Shown here in pieces: positions 1 through 5,527 of a DNA stretch of 5,659 nt. Source of the DNA: Weeksellaceae bacterium (GTDB lineage Bacteria; Bacteroidota; Bacteroidia; Flavobacteriales; Weeksellaceae); NCBI GenBank assembly GCA_028694715.1, contig JAQVKJ010000108.1:1-5659 (forward strand), given 5' to 3'. How positions within the stretch are numbered: position 1 is the first letter of the stretch; each line of letters begins with the position of its first letter. A program made the position numbers and the translations under genes. A model generated the notes under the pieces. It saw nothing but the letters and a program-made list of their open reading frames with translations, had not been told where the DNA came from and searched no databases.

Positions 1-400
1 CTTCTGCTTTCAGATGTGATGAAAGTGCGTTCACACAGGAAACACCCACGCCGTGCAGACCGCCCGAAACTTTGTATGAATCTTTGTCAAATTTTCCGCC
101 CGCACCGATTTTAGTCATTACTACTTCCAAGGCAGATTTCCCTTCTTTTTTGTGTATATCCACAGGAATTCCCCGTCCGTTGTCTCGTACAGTAATCGAA
201 TTGTCGGCATGAATAATTACACCTATCGTATCACAATGACCGGCAAGTGCCTCATCAATCGAGTTATCGACTACCTCATAAACCAGATGATGCAAACCTC
301 TTGCCCCCACATCCCCGATATACATCGATGGACGCATCCTAACATGTTCTATGCCTTCCAACGCCTGAATACTGTCAGCCGTGTATGTGTTTTTACTCAT
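1..400 (-). CDS. gyrB: DNA gyrase subunit B, N-terminal part (cut by the window edge)
   Basis: This is the first 133 codons of the ATPase subunit of DNA gyrase, which uses ATP to introduce negative supercoils with GyrA. The GHKL ATPase fold is directly visible: the Asn-containing N-box [10 protein letters not shown] (N46, the same position as in E. coli GyrB), the DNGRGIP G1 box at residues 73-79 with the nucleotide-binding Asp73, and the GGLHGVG ATP-lid glycines at about 113-119. The [10 protein letters not shown] segment (21-30) and [11 protein letters not shown] are GyrB-like; Bacteroidetes ParE reads differently here, so topoisomerase IV is unlikely. The ATG at 400 gives the normal GyrB N-terminus. 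The stop lies beyond base 1. It follows rsmG on the same strand after a 103-bp gap holding its own -7-like element. No damage is seen in the visible part. Confidence 0.96.
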   Translation of the reverse strand, partial: MSKNTYTADSIQALEGIEHVRMRPSMYIGDVGARGLHHLVYEVVDNSIDEALAGHCDTIGVIIHADNSITVRDNGRGIPVDIHKKEGKSALEVVMTKIGAGGKFDKDSYKVSGGLHGVGVSCVNALSSHLKAE

Positions 401-424
401 AAATCTCTTTCTTTTATAACCAAA

Positions 425-432
425 CAAAGATA
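425..432 (-). promoter_or_regulatory. Putative -7 element of a gyrB promoter
   Basis: On the minus strand this reads TATCTTTG, a perfect match to the Bacteroidetes primary-sigma -7 consensus TAnnTTTG. It lies 24 bp upstream of the gyrB ATG, predicting a short leader of roughly 15-20 nt. I could not find a TTTG/TTG -33 element at the expected 17-21 bp spacing, so support rests on one box and its placement. The rest of the 401-503 gap is AT-rich with no other gene or clear hairpin. Confidence 0.45.
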
Positions 433-503
433 CGAAAAATTCAGGTCTTTTTTGTCATAGAACCCTTATCAATACAATAGTTTTCAACAATTTTATGACT
501 TGT

Positions 504-1121
504 TCACAAAGGCAGCCAGACAAGCTTTTTGGTTTCGAAAAATTCTTCAGGAAAAAACTGGGAAATTTCAAAAATCCTGAATTTATCAAATCCTTCCAAT
601 TCTTCGTGTAGTTCACCACCTTTCAGATAGAGGATTCCGTTGGGCAGCGGATGTGAATTTTGTTTTTTGATTTTGTTGCGTACCCAGCCGACGAATTTGG
701 GCATTTGGGTCACTGCACGACTGACAATGAAATCATATTTTGATTTGATTTTTTCGGCCCTCACGGCCTCCGCTTTCACATTGGAAAGTCCCAAGGCAAC
801 ACTGATTTCGTTCACTACCCGAATTTTCTTTTGGATGGAATCAATCAAATGAAAGTTGACCTTTGGATGCAGTATGGCCAATGGTATTCCGGGAAAACCA
901 CCGCCTGTGCCCACATCCAGAATGTCTGCTCCGTCTCTGAATTTTACTACTTTGGCAATCGCCAGCGAATGAAGTACATGACGGATATACAGTTCGTCAA
1001 TGTCTTTTCTGGAAATCACATTGATTTTGTCGTTCCACTCTCTGTATAGTTTCTCGAGTTGAGTAAATTGAGCGATTTGCTCTTTTGTCAACTCAGGAAA
1101 ATGTTTCAAAATCTCTTCCAT
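504..1121 (-). CDS. rsmG: 16S rRNA (guanine-N7)-methyltransferase RsmG (GidB)
   Basis: RsmG uses S-adenosylmethionine to methylate N7 of G527 (E. coli numbering) in 16S rRNA; loss is known to give low-level streptomycin resistance in other bacteria. The 205-aa length is usual. Visible family marks are WNDKINVISR (29-38), RHVLHSL (47-53), the SAM-binding loop DVGTGGGFPGIP (69-80), acidic motif II LIDS (92-95), VRAE (120-123) and SRAV (134-137). I place the start at the ATG at 1121. A TTG one codon further upstream (1124) is in frame, but the ATG overlaps the stop of the preceding gene by one base (TGATG), a classic coupling arrangement, and M-E-E-I-L is a normal RsmG beginning. It is probably cotranscribed and translationally coupled with the upstream fRMsr-like gene. 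gyrB follows on the same strand. Confidence 0.96.
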   Translation of the reverse strand: MEEILKHFPELTKEQIAQFTQLEKLYREWNDKINVISRKDIDELYIRHVLHSLAIAKVVKFRDGADILDVGTGGGFPGIPLAILHPKVNFHLIDSIQKKIRVVNEISVALGLSNVKAEAVRAEKIKSKYDFIVSRAVTQMPKFVGWVRNKIKKQNSHPLPNGILYLKGGELHEELEGFDKFRIFEISQFFPEEFFETKKLVWLPL

Positions 1122-1567
1122 CAATAGAATTTACTTACTTTCTCGCAAACATACTTGAGCAGTTCTACATCATTTTCGGTGAAAGGGTCTATCTGATGAC
1201 TGTCAATGTCAATCTGACCGATGTTTTCGCAGTCCTTGAAAATCGGAACCACAATTTCTGATTTGGTTTGGATGCTACATGACAGATAATTGTCCTCCAC
1301 CATTACATCGGGTACCACAAAAGTTTTGTCCGTAACCGCCACCTGTCCGCAAATTCCTTTTCCAAAGGGAATGATGACATGGTCTGTGGGTGCTCCGCTG
1401 TATGGGCCTAATTTCAATTCGGGTTTCTCGCCGTTATTGAAATAAAATCCTACCCAGTCGTAATGCGGAATTTCATTTCTCAACAATTGACAAATTTTTT
1501 GTAGCTTTTCATCTCTTGATTCTGAAGAGTTGAAAATCGAATCTATTCTGAGCTTTAAACCTTTCAT
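1121..1567 (-). CDS. msrC: GAF-domain free methionine-(R)-sulfoxide reductase (fRMsr / MsrC-like)
   Basis: A 148-aa single GAF-domain protein, cytosolic (no signal peptide or membrane segment), predicted to reduce free L-methionine-R-sulfoxide using thioredoxin-type reductant. The family core is visible: DWVGFYF (37-43), the GKGICG loop (69-74) with Cys73, LSCS with Cys97, TKSEIVVP with Glu104, and IDIDSH (119-124) with Asp120 and Asp122. By alignment with E. coli MsrC from memory, Cys73 and Cys97 match Cys94 and Cys118, and Glu104/Asp120/Asp122 match the acidic substrate-binding residues. The third family cysteine (E. coli Cys84) is replaced by His63, so the usual resolving route is altered. 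It heads a minus-strand transcript and its TGA overlaps the rsmG ATG. The fold is sure; activity is inferred. The alternative is a GAF protein with another role. Confidence 0.85.
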   Translation of the reverse strand: MKGLKLRIDSIFNSSESRDEKLQKICQLLRNEIPHYDWVGFYFNNGEKPELKLGPYSGAPTDHVIIPFGKGICGQVAVTDKTFVVPDVMVEDNYLSCSIQTKSEIVVPIFKDCENIGQIDIDSHQIDPFTENDVELLKYVCEKVSKFY

Positions 1568-1571
1568 AGGA

Positions 1572-1579
1572 CAAATTTA
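1572..1579 (-). promoter_or_regulatory. Putative -7 element for the msrC-like/rsmG transcript
   Basis: The minus strand reads TAAATTTG, matching TAnnTTTG. It is only 4 bp upstream of the ATG at 1567, so transcription would begin at or next to the start codon (near-leaderless). A TTG lies 13 bp further upstream, which is too close for a normal -33 box. The region is AT-rich, so a chance match is possible. Confidence 0.3.
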
Positions 1580-1602
1580 AGCCATTATTTGTCAATTTGG
1601 TT

Positions 1603-1610
1603 TAACTTTG
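1603..1610 (+). promoter_or_regulatory. Putative -7 element for xrtF
   Basis: The plus strand reads TAACTTTG, a match to the Bacteroidetes TAnnTTTG element, ending 11 bp before the first xrtF ATG. The predicted start of transcription would leave a leader of only a few bases. The nearest upstream TTTG (1588-1591) is 11 bp away, too short for a standard -33 spacing. It forms the divergent partner of the minus-strand box at 1572-1579. Confidence 0.35.
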
Positions 1611-1621
1611 TCTGATTAGCG

Positions 1622-2182
1622 ATGTGTATGCTGAAAGAATACAAACCCATACTGATTTTTCTGCTCAAATTCGTGTTTTTTGGAGTATTACTGATGATAT
1701 TGTACAATGTCTATTTGAATCAGTACCACAAATTTAACCTGCCCGATCCTTATAGTATTTTCATAGCAGATTGTACGGTTTCAGCATTGAATACAGCAGG
1801 TTTTGAAGCAAAAACACATATAGATAAATCCAATCCTTGGGTGTGGATAAAAATGGGCAACCAATGGCCATCCTATATCAATGAAGGTTGTAATGCCATT
1901 TCCATCATGATTGTTTTTGTCGCTTTTGTGCTTGCTTTTTCAAAAGGTTGGCTCAAAACCACTTTGTTTATTTTGATCAGTTTGTTCATCATTCAGTTGA
2001 TGAATGTATTCAGAATTGGCTTGTTGAACTGGATTTTTATATACCACAATGAATATGGTAAAATGGCACATGACTATCTTTTTCCAGCAATTATTTACGG
2101 CACCATAGTGGTTCTGTGGGTTGTATGGGTGAAATATGTCGCGCAGAAAACCGAAAAGAAAAAGGAGAATGAAGTGGCATAG
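1622..2182 (+). CDS. xrtF: Exosortase family protein XrtF
   Basis: A 186-aa integral inner-membrane protein of the exosortase/archaeosortase family, thought to act as a transpeptidase that cleaves a C-terminal sorting signal and hands the protein to a surface or glycan acceptor. The catalytic set is intact: Cys90 in NEGCNA, Arg131 in NVFRIG and His150 in AHDYLFP. The Cys-Arg spacing of 41 residues matches archaeosortase A as I remember it. Hydrophobic segments lie at about 9-31, 90-107, 112-138 and 153-172, with a lysine-rich cytoplasmic tail. The NEGCNAISIMIVFVAF stretch, the YLFPAIIYG segment and the partner gene downstream identify the XrtF subtype. As I recall, no sorting signal has been assigned to XrtF, so the substrate is unknown. 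The ATG at 1622 gives the longest form; the ATG at 1628 (two codons later) is equally possible. It overlaps the next gene by 47 bases, implying coupled expression. Confidence 0.92.
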   Translation: MCMLKEYKPILIFLLKFVFFGVLLMILYNVYLNQYHKFNLPDPYSIFIADCTVSALNTAGFEAKTHIDKSNPWVWIKMGNQWPSYINEGCNAISIMIVFVAFVLAFSKGWLKTTLFILISLFIIQLMNVFRIGLLNWIFIYHNEYGKMAHDYLFPAIIYGTIVVLWVVWVKYVAQKTEKKKENEVA

Positions 2183-2603
2183 GTACCTATTGATTGCAGT
2201 CTTGACTTTAGGTTTGATTCTGGTTAGATATTTTGAAGATGTTTTGTTCTATGATCCTTTTCTGGCATACTTTAAAGGAGATTTTCTGAACACTGCCTTG
2301 CCCGAATATGACCCACTGAAAATAAGCATACATATTGTTTTTAGGTATGTATTGAATTCGCTGCTGAGTTTGGGCATCATCTGGTTTTTGTTTGAGGAAG
2401 TGCGCAAACTAAAATTTACCGCATTGGTGTTGTTCGTCTTTCTGATACTCTTGCTGCCGCTATATTTGTATATGATTGAAATCGAATTTAAATTCGGAGA
2501 GAATGTCGGTTTCTATGTCAGAAGATTTCTCATACAACCGATGCTTTTGCTGGTGCTGATTCCCGCATTTTATTACCACGATTTTTTAAACAAAGAAAAA
2601 TAG
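2136..2603 (+). CDS. Exosortase F system-associated membrane protein
   Basis: A 155-aa membrane protein with about four helices (roughly 17-31, 64-87, 92-114 and 131-148). The segment VRYFEDVLFYDPFLAYFKGD (30-49) and the FRYVLNSLLSLGIIWFLF stretch (69-86) match my recollection of the family found next to xrtF in flavobacteria (exosortase F-associated protein). Its biochemical role is unknown; fixed pairing suggests a partner or regulator of XrtF in the inner membrane. No catalytic motif is visible. The start is uncertain. The ATG at 2136 overlaps xrtF by 47 bases and adds a very basic leader (RRKPKRKRR). The ATG at 2169 gives 144 aa and a 14-base overlap; AGGAG lies directly before it, though one base is too close for a normal Shine-Dalgarno site. 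The basic leader would fit a cytoplasmic N-terminus either way. Confidence 0.88.
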   Translation: MSRRKPKRKRRMKWHRYLLIAVLTLGLILVRYFEDVLFYDPFLAYFKGDFLNTALPEYDPLKISIHIVFRYVLNSLLSLGIIWFLFEEVRKLKFTALVLFVFLILLLPLYLYMIEIEFKFGENVGFYVRRFLIQPMLLLVLIPAFYYHDFLNKEK

Positions 2604-2632
2604 ACCTTGCAATGGTCTTCATCTTATTTTTT
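2602..2632 (+). terminator. Weak possible terminator after the xrtF pair
   Basis: AGACC (2602-2606) and GGTCT (2614-2618) form a 5-bp stem around a 7-base loop, beginning within the stop codon region of the exosortase-associated gene. A T-rich stretch (2622-2632) follows after a short gap. The stem is short and the T-run is displaced, so this is a weak call. The remaining sequence to 2667 separates two converging genes and holds no other feature I can support. Confidence 0.25.
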
Positions 2633-2667
2633 CATTGATTTTCGTTCAATTCAATGAGTGAAATGAT

Positions 2668-2910
2668 TCATTCTGAAGTTTGACCGGGGTTTTCAGCGAA
2701 GCCAGTTTCTGAATGGTGTTTTTTGTAATGACTTTTTTTGTACAGCCAGCCCAGAAATCCGCCCAGCAATAAACCTGTTCCACCACCGTAGAGTAGTCCG
2801 AGTGCAAATTCAGGTTGGGTAATCAGTTCTCCAAACTCTATTTTAGCAATAAAAGTTGCTACAAGACCAATGGAAATGAGCAATATACCTATGAGAAAAG
2901 CGTATTTCAT
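2668..2910 (-). CDS. Small two-helix membrane protein with a glycine zipper, function unknown
   Basis: An 80-aa protein I do not recognise. Two hydrophobic segments are clear, at about 3-22 and 37-57. The second contains a perfect glycine zipper, G42-x3-G46-x3-G50-x3-G54, a pattern known to pack membrane helices closely or drive oligomers. The helix ends in WLYKKSHYKKHH, a basic, His-containing stretch expected on the cytoplasmic face, and the last dozen residues are polar. The start is set at the ATG at 2910; a longer version from a TTG at 2916 would add only M-I and is less likely. It has its own full promoter (2930-2959) just past the terminator of the TonB receptor gene, so it appears to be an independent transcript, converging on the exosortase pair. 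The promoter and good composition make it a real gene; its function cannot be inferred. Confidence 0.75.
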   Translation of the reverse strand: MKYAFLIGILLISIGLVATFIAKIEFGELITQPEFALGLLYGGGTGLLLGGFLGWLYKKSHYKKHHSETGFAENPGQTSE

Positions 2911-2929
2911 AATCAAGTGGATTAGATTT

Positions 2930-2959
2930 CAAAAATACGCAAATTTCAATCAAATCAAA
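2930..2959 (-). promoter_or_regulatory. Bacteroidetes-type promoter for the small membrane protein gene
   Basis: The minus strand holds TTTG (2959-2956) as a -33 box, an 18-bp spacer, and TATTTTTG (2937-2930) as a -7 box, fitting the TTTG-N17..21-TAnnTTTG consensus. Transcription would start near 2923-2925, leaving a leader of about 14 nt before the ATG at 2910. This is the only promoter in the window for which both boxes can be seen at proper spacing. Confidence 0.55.
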
Positions 2960-2992
2960 AAAGAAGCAATGTTTTGGGCATTGCTTCTTTTT
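2958..2992 (-). terminator. Strong intrinsic terminator of the TonB receptor gene
   Basis: A perfect 14-bp inverted repeat (2958-2971 with 2979-2992) around a 7-base loop, starting 14 bp past the stop codon of the receptor gene. The stem core is GAAGCAATG/CATTGCTTC. On the minus strand it ends in a T-run (TTTTTTGATTTG), as expected of a Rho-independent terminator. The A-run on the other side could also let it act on the plus strand, though no plus-strand gene ends close by. Its T-tract runs into the -33 box of the next gene. Confidence 0.85.
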
Positions 2993-3006
2993 GGTGTCTC
3001 AGAGGG

Positions 3007-5463
3007 TTAAAAATCAATGTCCAACCCAATGTATATATTTGCCGGCATCACGGGTGCATAGACCATTCCGCCATCAAAATAATTGCTGAACGGATTTTGA
3101 GCATCTATGATGGGCTTGTCCTGCTGATAACTTAGCAAATTGTCTCCACCCAGATACAGCCTAAGGCCTTTGCTGAAATTGTGTGACAGTTGTGCATTCA
3201 ACTGAAAATAAGATTTCCCGTACTCCGGATATTGAAATTCAGCCGGATTGGACGATGAGTCGGGCAATCTTTGTTTACCAACCCATTGCAGGGTGGTGTC
3301 AAAACTCCATTGTTTGCCGTTTGATTTTTTGATGGTAGAATATGCCAGATTCAGAAAACCGCGGTTTCTGGCAGTAAACGGAAATTCTTTGCTGCCGGAT
3401 AAATAATTGGTTTTTGTGTCATAATATTTGTATGCAATCCTCACATCAAATCTTCGCAGAGGTTCTAAATCCCATTGAACTTGAAAACTGTTGGCAAAAG
3501 ATTTTCCGTCCAGATTGTAGAACAGTATGGTTTGGGGTGATTCATCCAAATCCATTACCACCTGACGGGTGAAATCTGTTCTGAAGAAATCCGCCACCAC
3601 GGTGCTTTTTCTTCCAAAAATCCTGAATTCCTGACTGAGGCTCAGACCGTAATTCCATGCGGTTTCTGGTTCCAAACCATAGATATCACCGCCGTTATCA
3701 ATGATGTTGATCTGACGGTTGGATGCAAAATAAGCCTGACTGTCTGCAAAAATATTTGCAGTTCTGAATCCTCTTCCTGCCGAAGCCCTCAGTATGGTCT
3801 TTGGTGCGATGTCATATTTTACATTGAGTCTGGGCGTGAACTGGGTGCCCGCCAGATTGTGAAAATCGACTCTTGCACCGGCTACCAGCGTGAGTTTGTC
3901 ACCCATATAAGTATATTCAAAAAATGCACCCGGAACGCTTTCATTCCTTTTGAACAAAATCAGATGATAGAGTTCATCATAATGGTCATACAAAAAGCTC
4001 AAACCTGTTTTGTATTTGTGACCGGTATGACCGAAGATACTTTCAAAAATCAGATTGGAGTATAAAGTTTTTTGATTTGCATCATAAGTCCTCAACCCAA
4101 AATAACTTTCCTGTTCGTGATAAGTGAATTGATTCATCCAGCCCAAACTTTGATAAGGTCTTCCTTCAAATATATAACCGGTTTTGTTCCAGAACTGAAA
4201 CCGCTGAATGTCCACACCTATTCCGTATCGGTTTTGGGTTCCGTAATCCGATTTCTCATTGTAATCGGTTTGTCCGCCCAAACGGTGGTCGTTTACATAA
4301 TTGATTCCGAAATGAGTTCCCAAGCCTGATTTGTCCAAATCATTGAAATTCAACAAATAACTCAGACTGATTCCTCTGCCCACTGGCTGATCCATAAAAC
4401 CGTCATCGTTGTGGTCTTGTTTGGAGGTGGTTGCGTTGCCGTGCAACAATATTGACTGTGTCCATTTGTCATTGAGTTTGTCGTTATGAACAAAGTTGCC
4501 TTCGAAACGGGTATTGATGTCGCCGTAAAAATTCAGCGAGGTTTTTTTCTTTTTGTCTGATTTGTACAATTCGGTGTTGATGTGTCCGGCAATGGATTCA
4601 TACCCATTGGTCACAGAGCCGGCTCCTTTGACCAATTGAATGCTTTCAATCCATCGTCCGGGAATGAAATTCAAACCATAAGCATTAGAAATTCCGCGAA
4701 TTTCAGGCAGCAATTCTTTGGTCAGCAGCATATATTTTTGGTCCAATCCCAACATTTTCAATTGTTTGGTTCCGCTGACCGCATTGGCATAAGAAACATC
4801 CACAGTTGCGTTGGTTTCAAAGCTTTCAGCCAAATTACAACAAGCGGCTTTCAGCAGTTCTTTGTCAGAAATATTGATTTGCAGTCCGGCAGCTTTTCTG
4901 TCCAAGGCAGAAGCGGCCACACTGTTGGAAATATTTGCTGCTCCAAGGTCGATGATTTCATTCTCAAAATCGTCTTCCCAGTCCCATTCTTCCTCCTGAG
5001 TTGCATCAAGTGATTGGTCGATAATGTCAGCAATCTCGTCGTTGATTGATTCTACTTTATCGGTGTGTGCAATGTCAGTTGTATGTTCGTGATGATTATC
5101 GCTGTGGGTTTCAGCTGCGCTGATATATTCTTCCCAACTTCCTTCTCTGTTGTAGTTGCAACAGCTGGCTAGCTTTCTGTACACATCATCGTCGGCAGAA
5201 TATTTTTCGTTGTCATAACCTGCTTCGGCAATTCTTCTCAGAATTTTATCGATTGAAGTTTTATCCTCCGAATAGGAGACGGTGAGTATTTTGGAGTGAA
5301 GATCCCAGCTTCCGTTAACTCCGGGCAAACTATTGACTGCGTTTTCAATGTTTTCTTTACACATATCACAATTTCCTCGGACTTTTACTTTTTGGATTGC
5401 TTGCTGCGCTTGAATGCTGATAGCTGTGGCGAACAGAAGCAATAAAATGAGTTTTTTATACAT
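3007..5463 (-). CDS. TonB-dependent outer-membrane receptor with an N-terminal HMA metal-binding domain
   Basis: An 818-aa outer-membrane receptor predicted to import a metal or metal complex with TonB-ExbBD energy. In order: signal peptide (1-20, cleavage after AQAQ-type residues), HMA domain (about 23-90) with GNCDMC (Cys32, Cys35) and AGYDNEKY, then SCCNYNR (100-106), a His-rich linker (H120, H124, H125, H127, H133), an acidic stretch (157-169), the plug (about 180-300) with KAACCNLAESFETN and IRGISNAYGLNFIPG, and the beta-barrel to the final Phe. The barrel has a DxNxDGxxD loop (350-358). Flavobacterial relatives, as I recall, usually have a carboxypeptidase-regulatory-like domain instead of HMA and a separate HMA gene nearby, so this looks like a fusion. 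Copper is the best guess for the metal, but nothing here proves it. No promoter is visible in the 64 bp upstream, so it may be transcribed with the preceding gene; a strong terminator follows. Confidence 0.93.
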   Translation of the reverse strand: MYKKLILLLLFATAISIQAQQAIQKVKVRGNCDMCKENIENAVNSLPGVNGSWDLHSKILTVSYSEDKTSIDKILRRIAEAGYDNEKYSADDDVYRKLASCCNYNREGSWEEYISAAETHSDNHHEHTTDIAHTDKVESINDEIADIIDQSLDATQEEEWDWEDDFENEIIDLGAANISNSVAASALDRKAAGLQINISDKELLKAACCNLAESFETNATVDVSYANAVSGTKQLKMLGLDQKYMLLTKELLPEIRGISNAYGLNFIPGRWIESIQLVKGAGSVTNGYESIAGHINTELYKSDKKKKTSLNFYGDINTRFEGNFVHNDKLNDKWTQSILLHGNATTSKQDHNDDGFMDQPVGRGISLSYLLNFNDLDKSGLGTHFGINYVNDHRLGGQTDYNEKSDYGTQNRYGIGVDIQRFQFWNKTGYIFEGRPYQSLGWMNQFTYHEQESYFGLRTYDANQKTLYSNLIFESIFGHTGHKYKTGLSFLYDHYDELYHLILFKRNESVPGAFFEYTYMGDKLTLVAGARVDFHNLAGTQFTPRLNVKYDIAPKTILRASAGRGFRTANIFADSQAYFASNRQINIIDNGGDIYGLEPETAWNYGLSLSQEFRIFGRKSTVVADFFRTDFTRQVVMDLDESPQTILFYNLDGKSFANSFQVQWDLEPLRRFDVRIAYKYYDTKTNYLSGSKEFPFTARNRGFLNLAYSTIKKSNGKQWSFDTTLQWVGKQRLPDSSSNPAEFQYPEYGKSYFQLNAQLSHNFSKGLRLYLGGDNLLSYQQDKPIIDAQNPFSNYFDGGMVYAPVMPANIYIGLDIDF

Positions 5464-5495
5464 TTCATTGAATTAATAATAAATAAATAACTAAA

Positions 5496-5518
5496 GTTCG
5501 GATGGATGATATCCGAAC
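5496..5518 (-). promoter_or_regulatory. Hairpin between the cut-off gene and the TonB receptor gene
   Basis: GTTCGGAT (5496-5503) and ATCCGAAC (5511-5518) form a perfect 8-bp stem around a 7-base loop; an extra G-T pair could extend it. On the minus strand it is followed by only TTTAG and then an AT-rich stretch up to the receptor ATG. It lies 32 bp upstream of that ATG and 9 bp past the stop of the preceding gene. It may be a leaky terminator, an attenuator or an mRNA-processing stem. The 5464-5527 gap contains no TAnnTTTG box on this strand. Confidence 0.5.
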
Positions 5519-5527
5519 GAAACCGTA

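Noticed and set aside
1..400. parE (topoisomerase IV subunit B) for the left-edge gene
   Set aside because: The MRPSMYIGD and [11 protein letters not shown] segments are GyrB-like; Bacteroidetes ParE has a different sequence in this stretch.
152..460. 102-aa plus-strand open frame
   Set aside because: It lies opposite the gyrB N-terminus, whose GHKL motifs are unmistakable; the plus-strand product has no recognisable features and runs through the gyrB promoter region.
640..1049. 70- and 72-aa plus-strand open frames
   Set aside because: They lie opposite rsmG, whose SAM-binding and family motifs cover the same bases.
1122..1124. TTG as the rsmG start
   Set aside because: The ATG at 1121 directly follows, overlaps the upstream stop in a TGATG arrangement and gives the normal RsmG N-terminus.
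1593..1598. Minus-strand TTGACA, an E. coli-type -35 box for the msrC-like gene
   Set aside because: It is only 10-13 bp from the -7-like box, and Bacteroidetes primary sigma factors do not use the TTGACA/TATAAT pair; probably chance.
2632..2657. Inverted repeat TCATTGA / TCAATGA between the converging genes, considered as a bidirectional terminator
   Set aside because: The 7-bp stem is AT-rich with a 12-base loop, and the T-run lies before it on the plus strand, giving A's rather than T's after it on the minus strand; it does not fit an intrinsic terminator.
4582..5013. 143-aa plus-strand open frame (and other frames at 3859-4329 and 4811-5033)
   Set aside because: All are antisense or shifted shadows of the TonB receptor, which has clear HMA, plug and barrel sequence across these positions.
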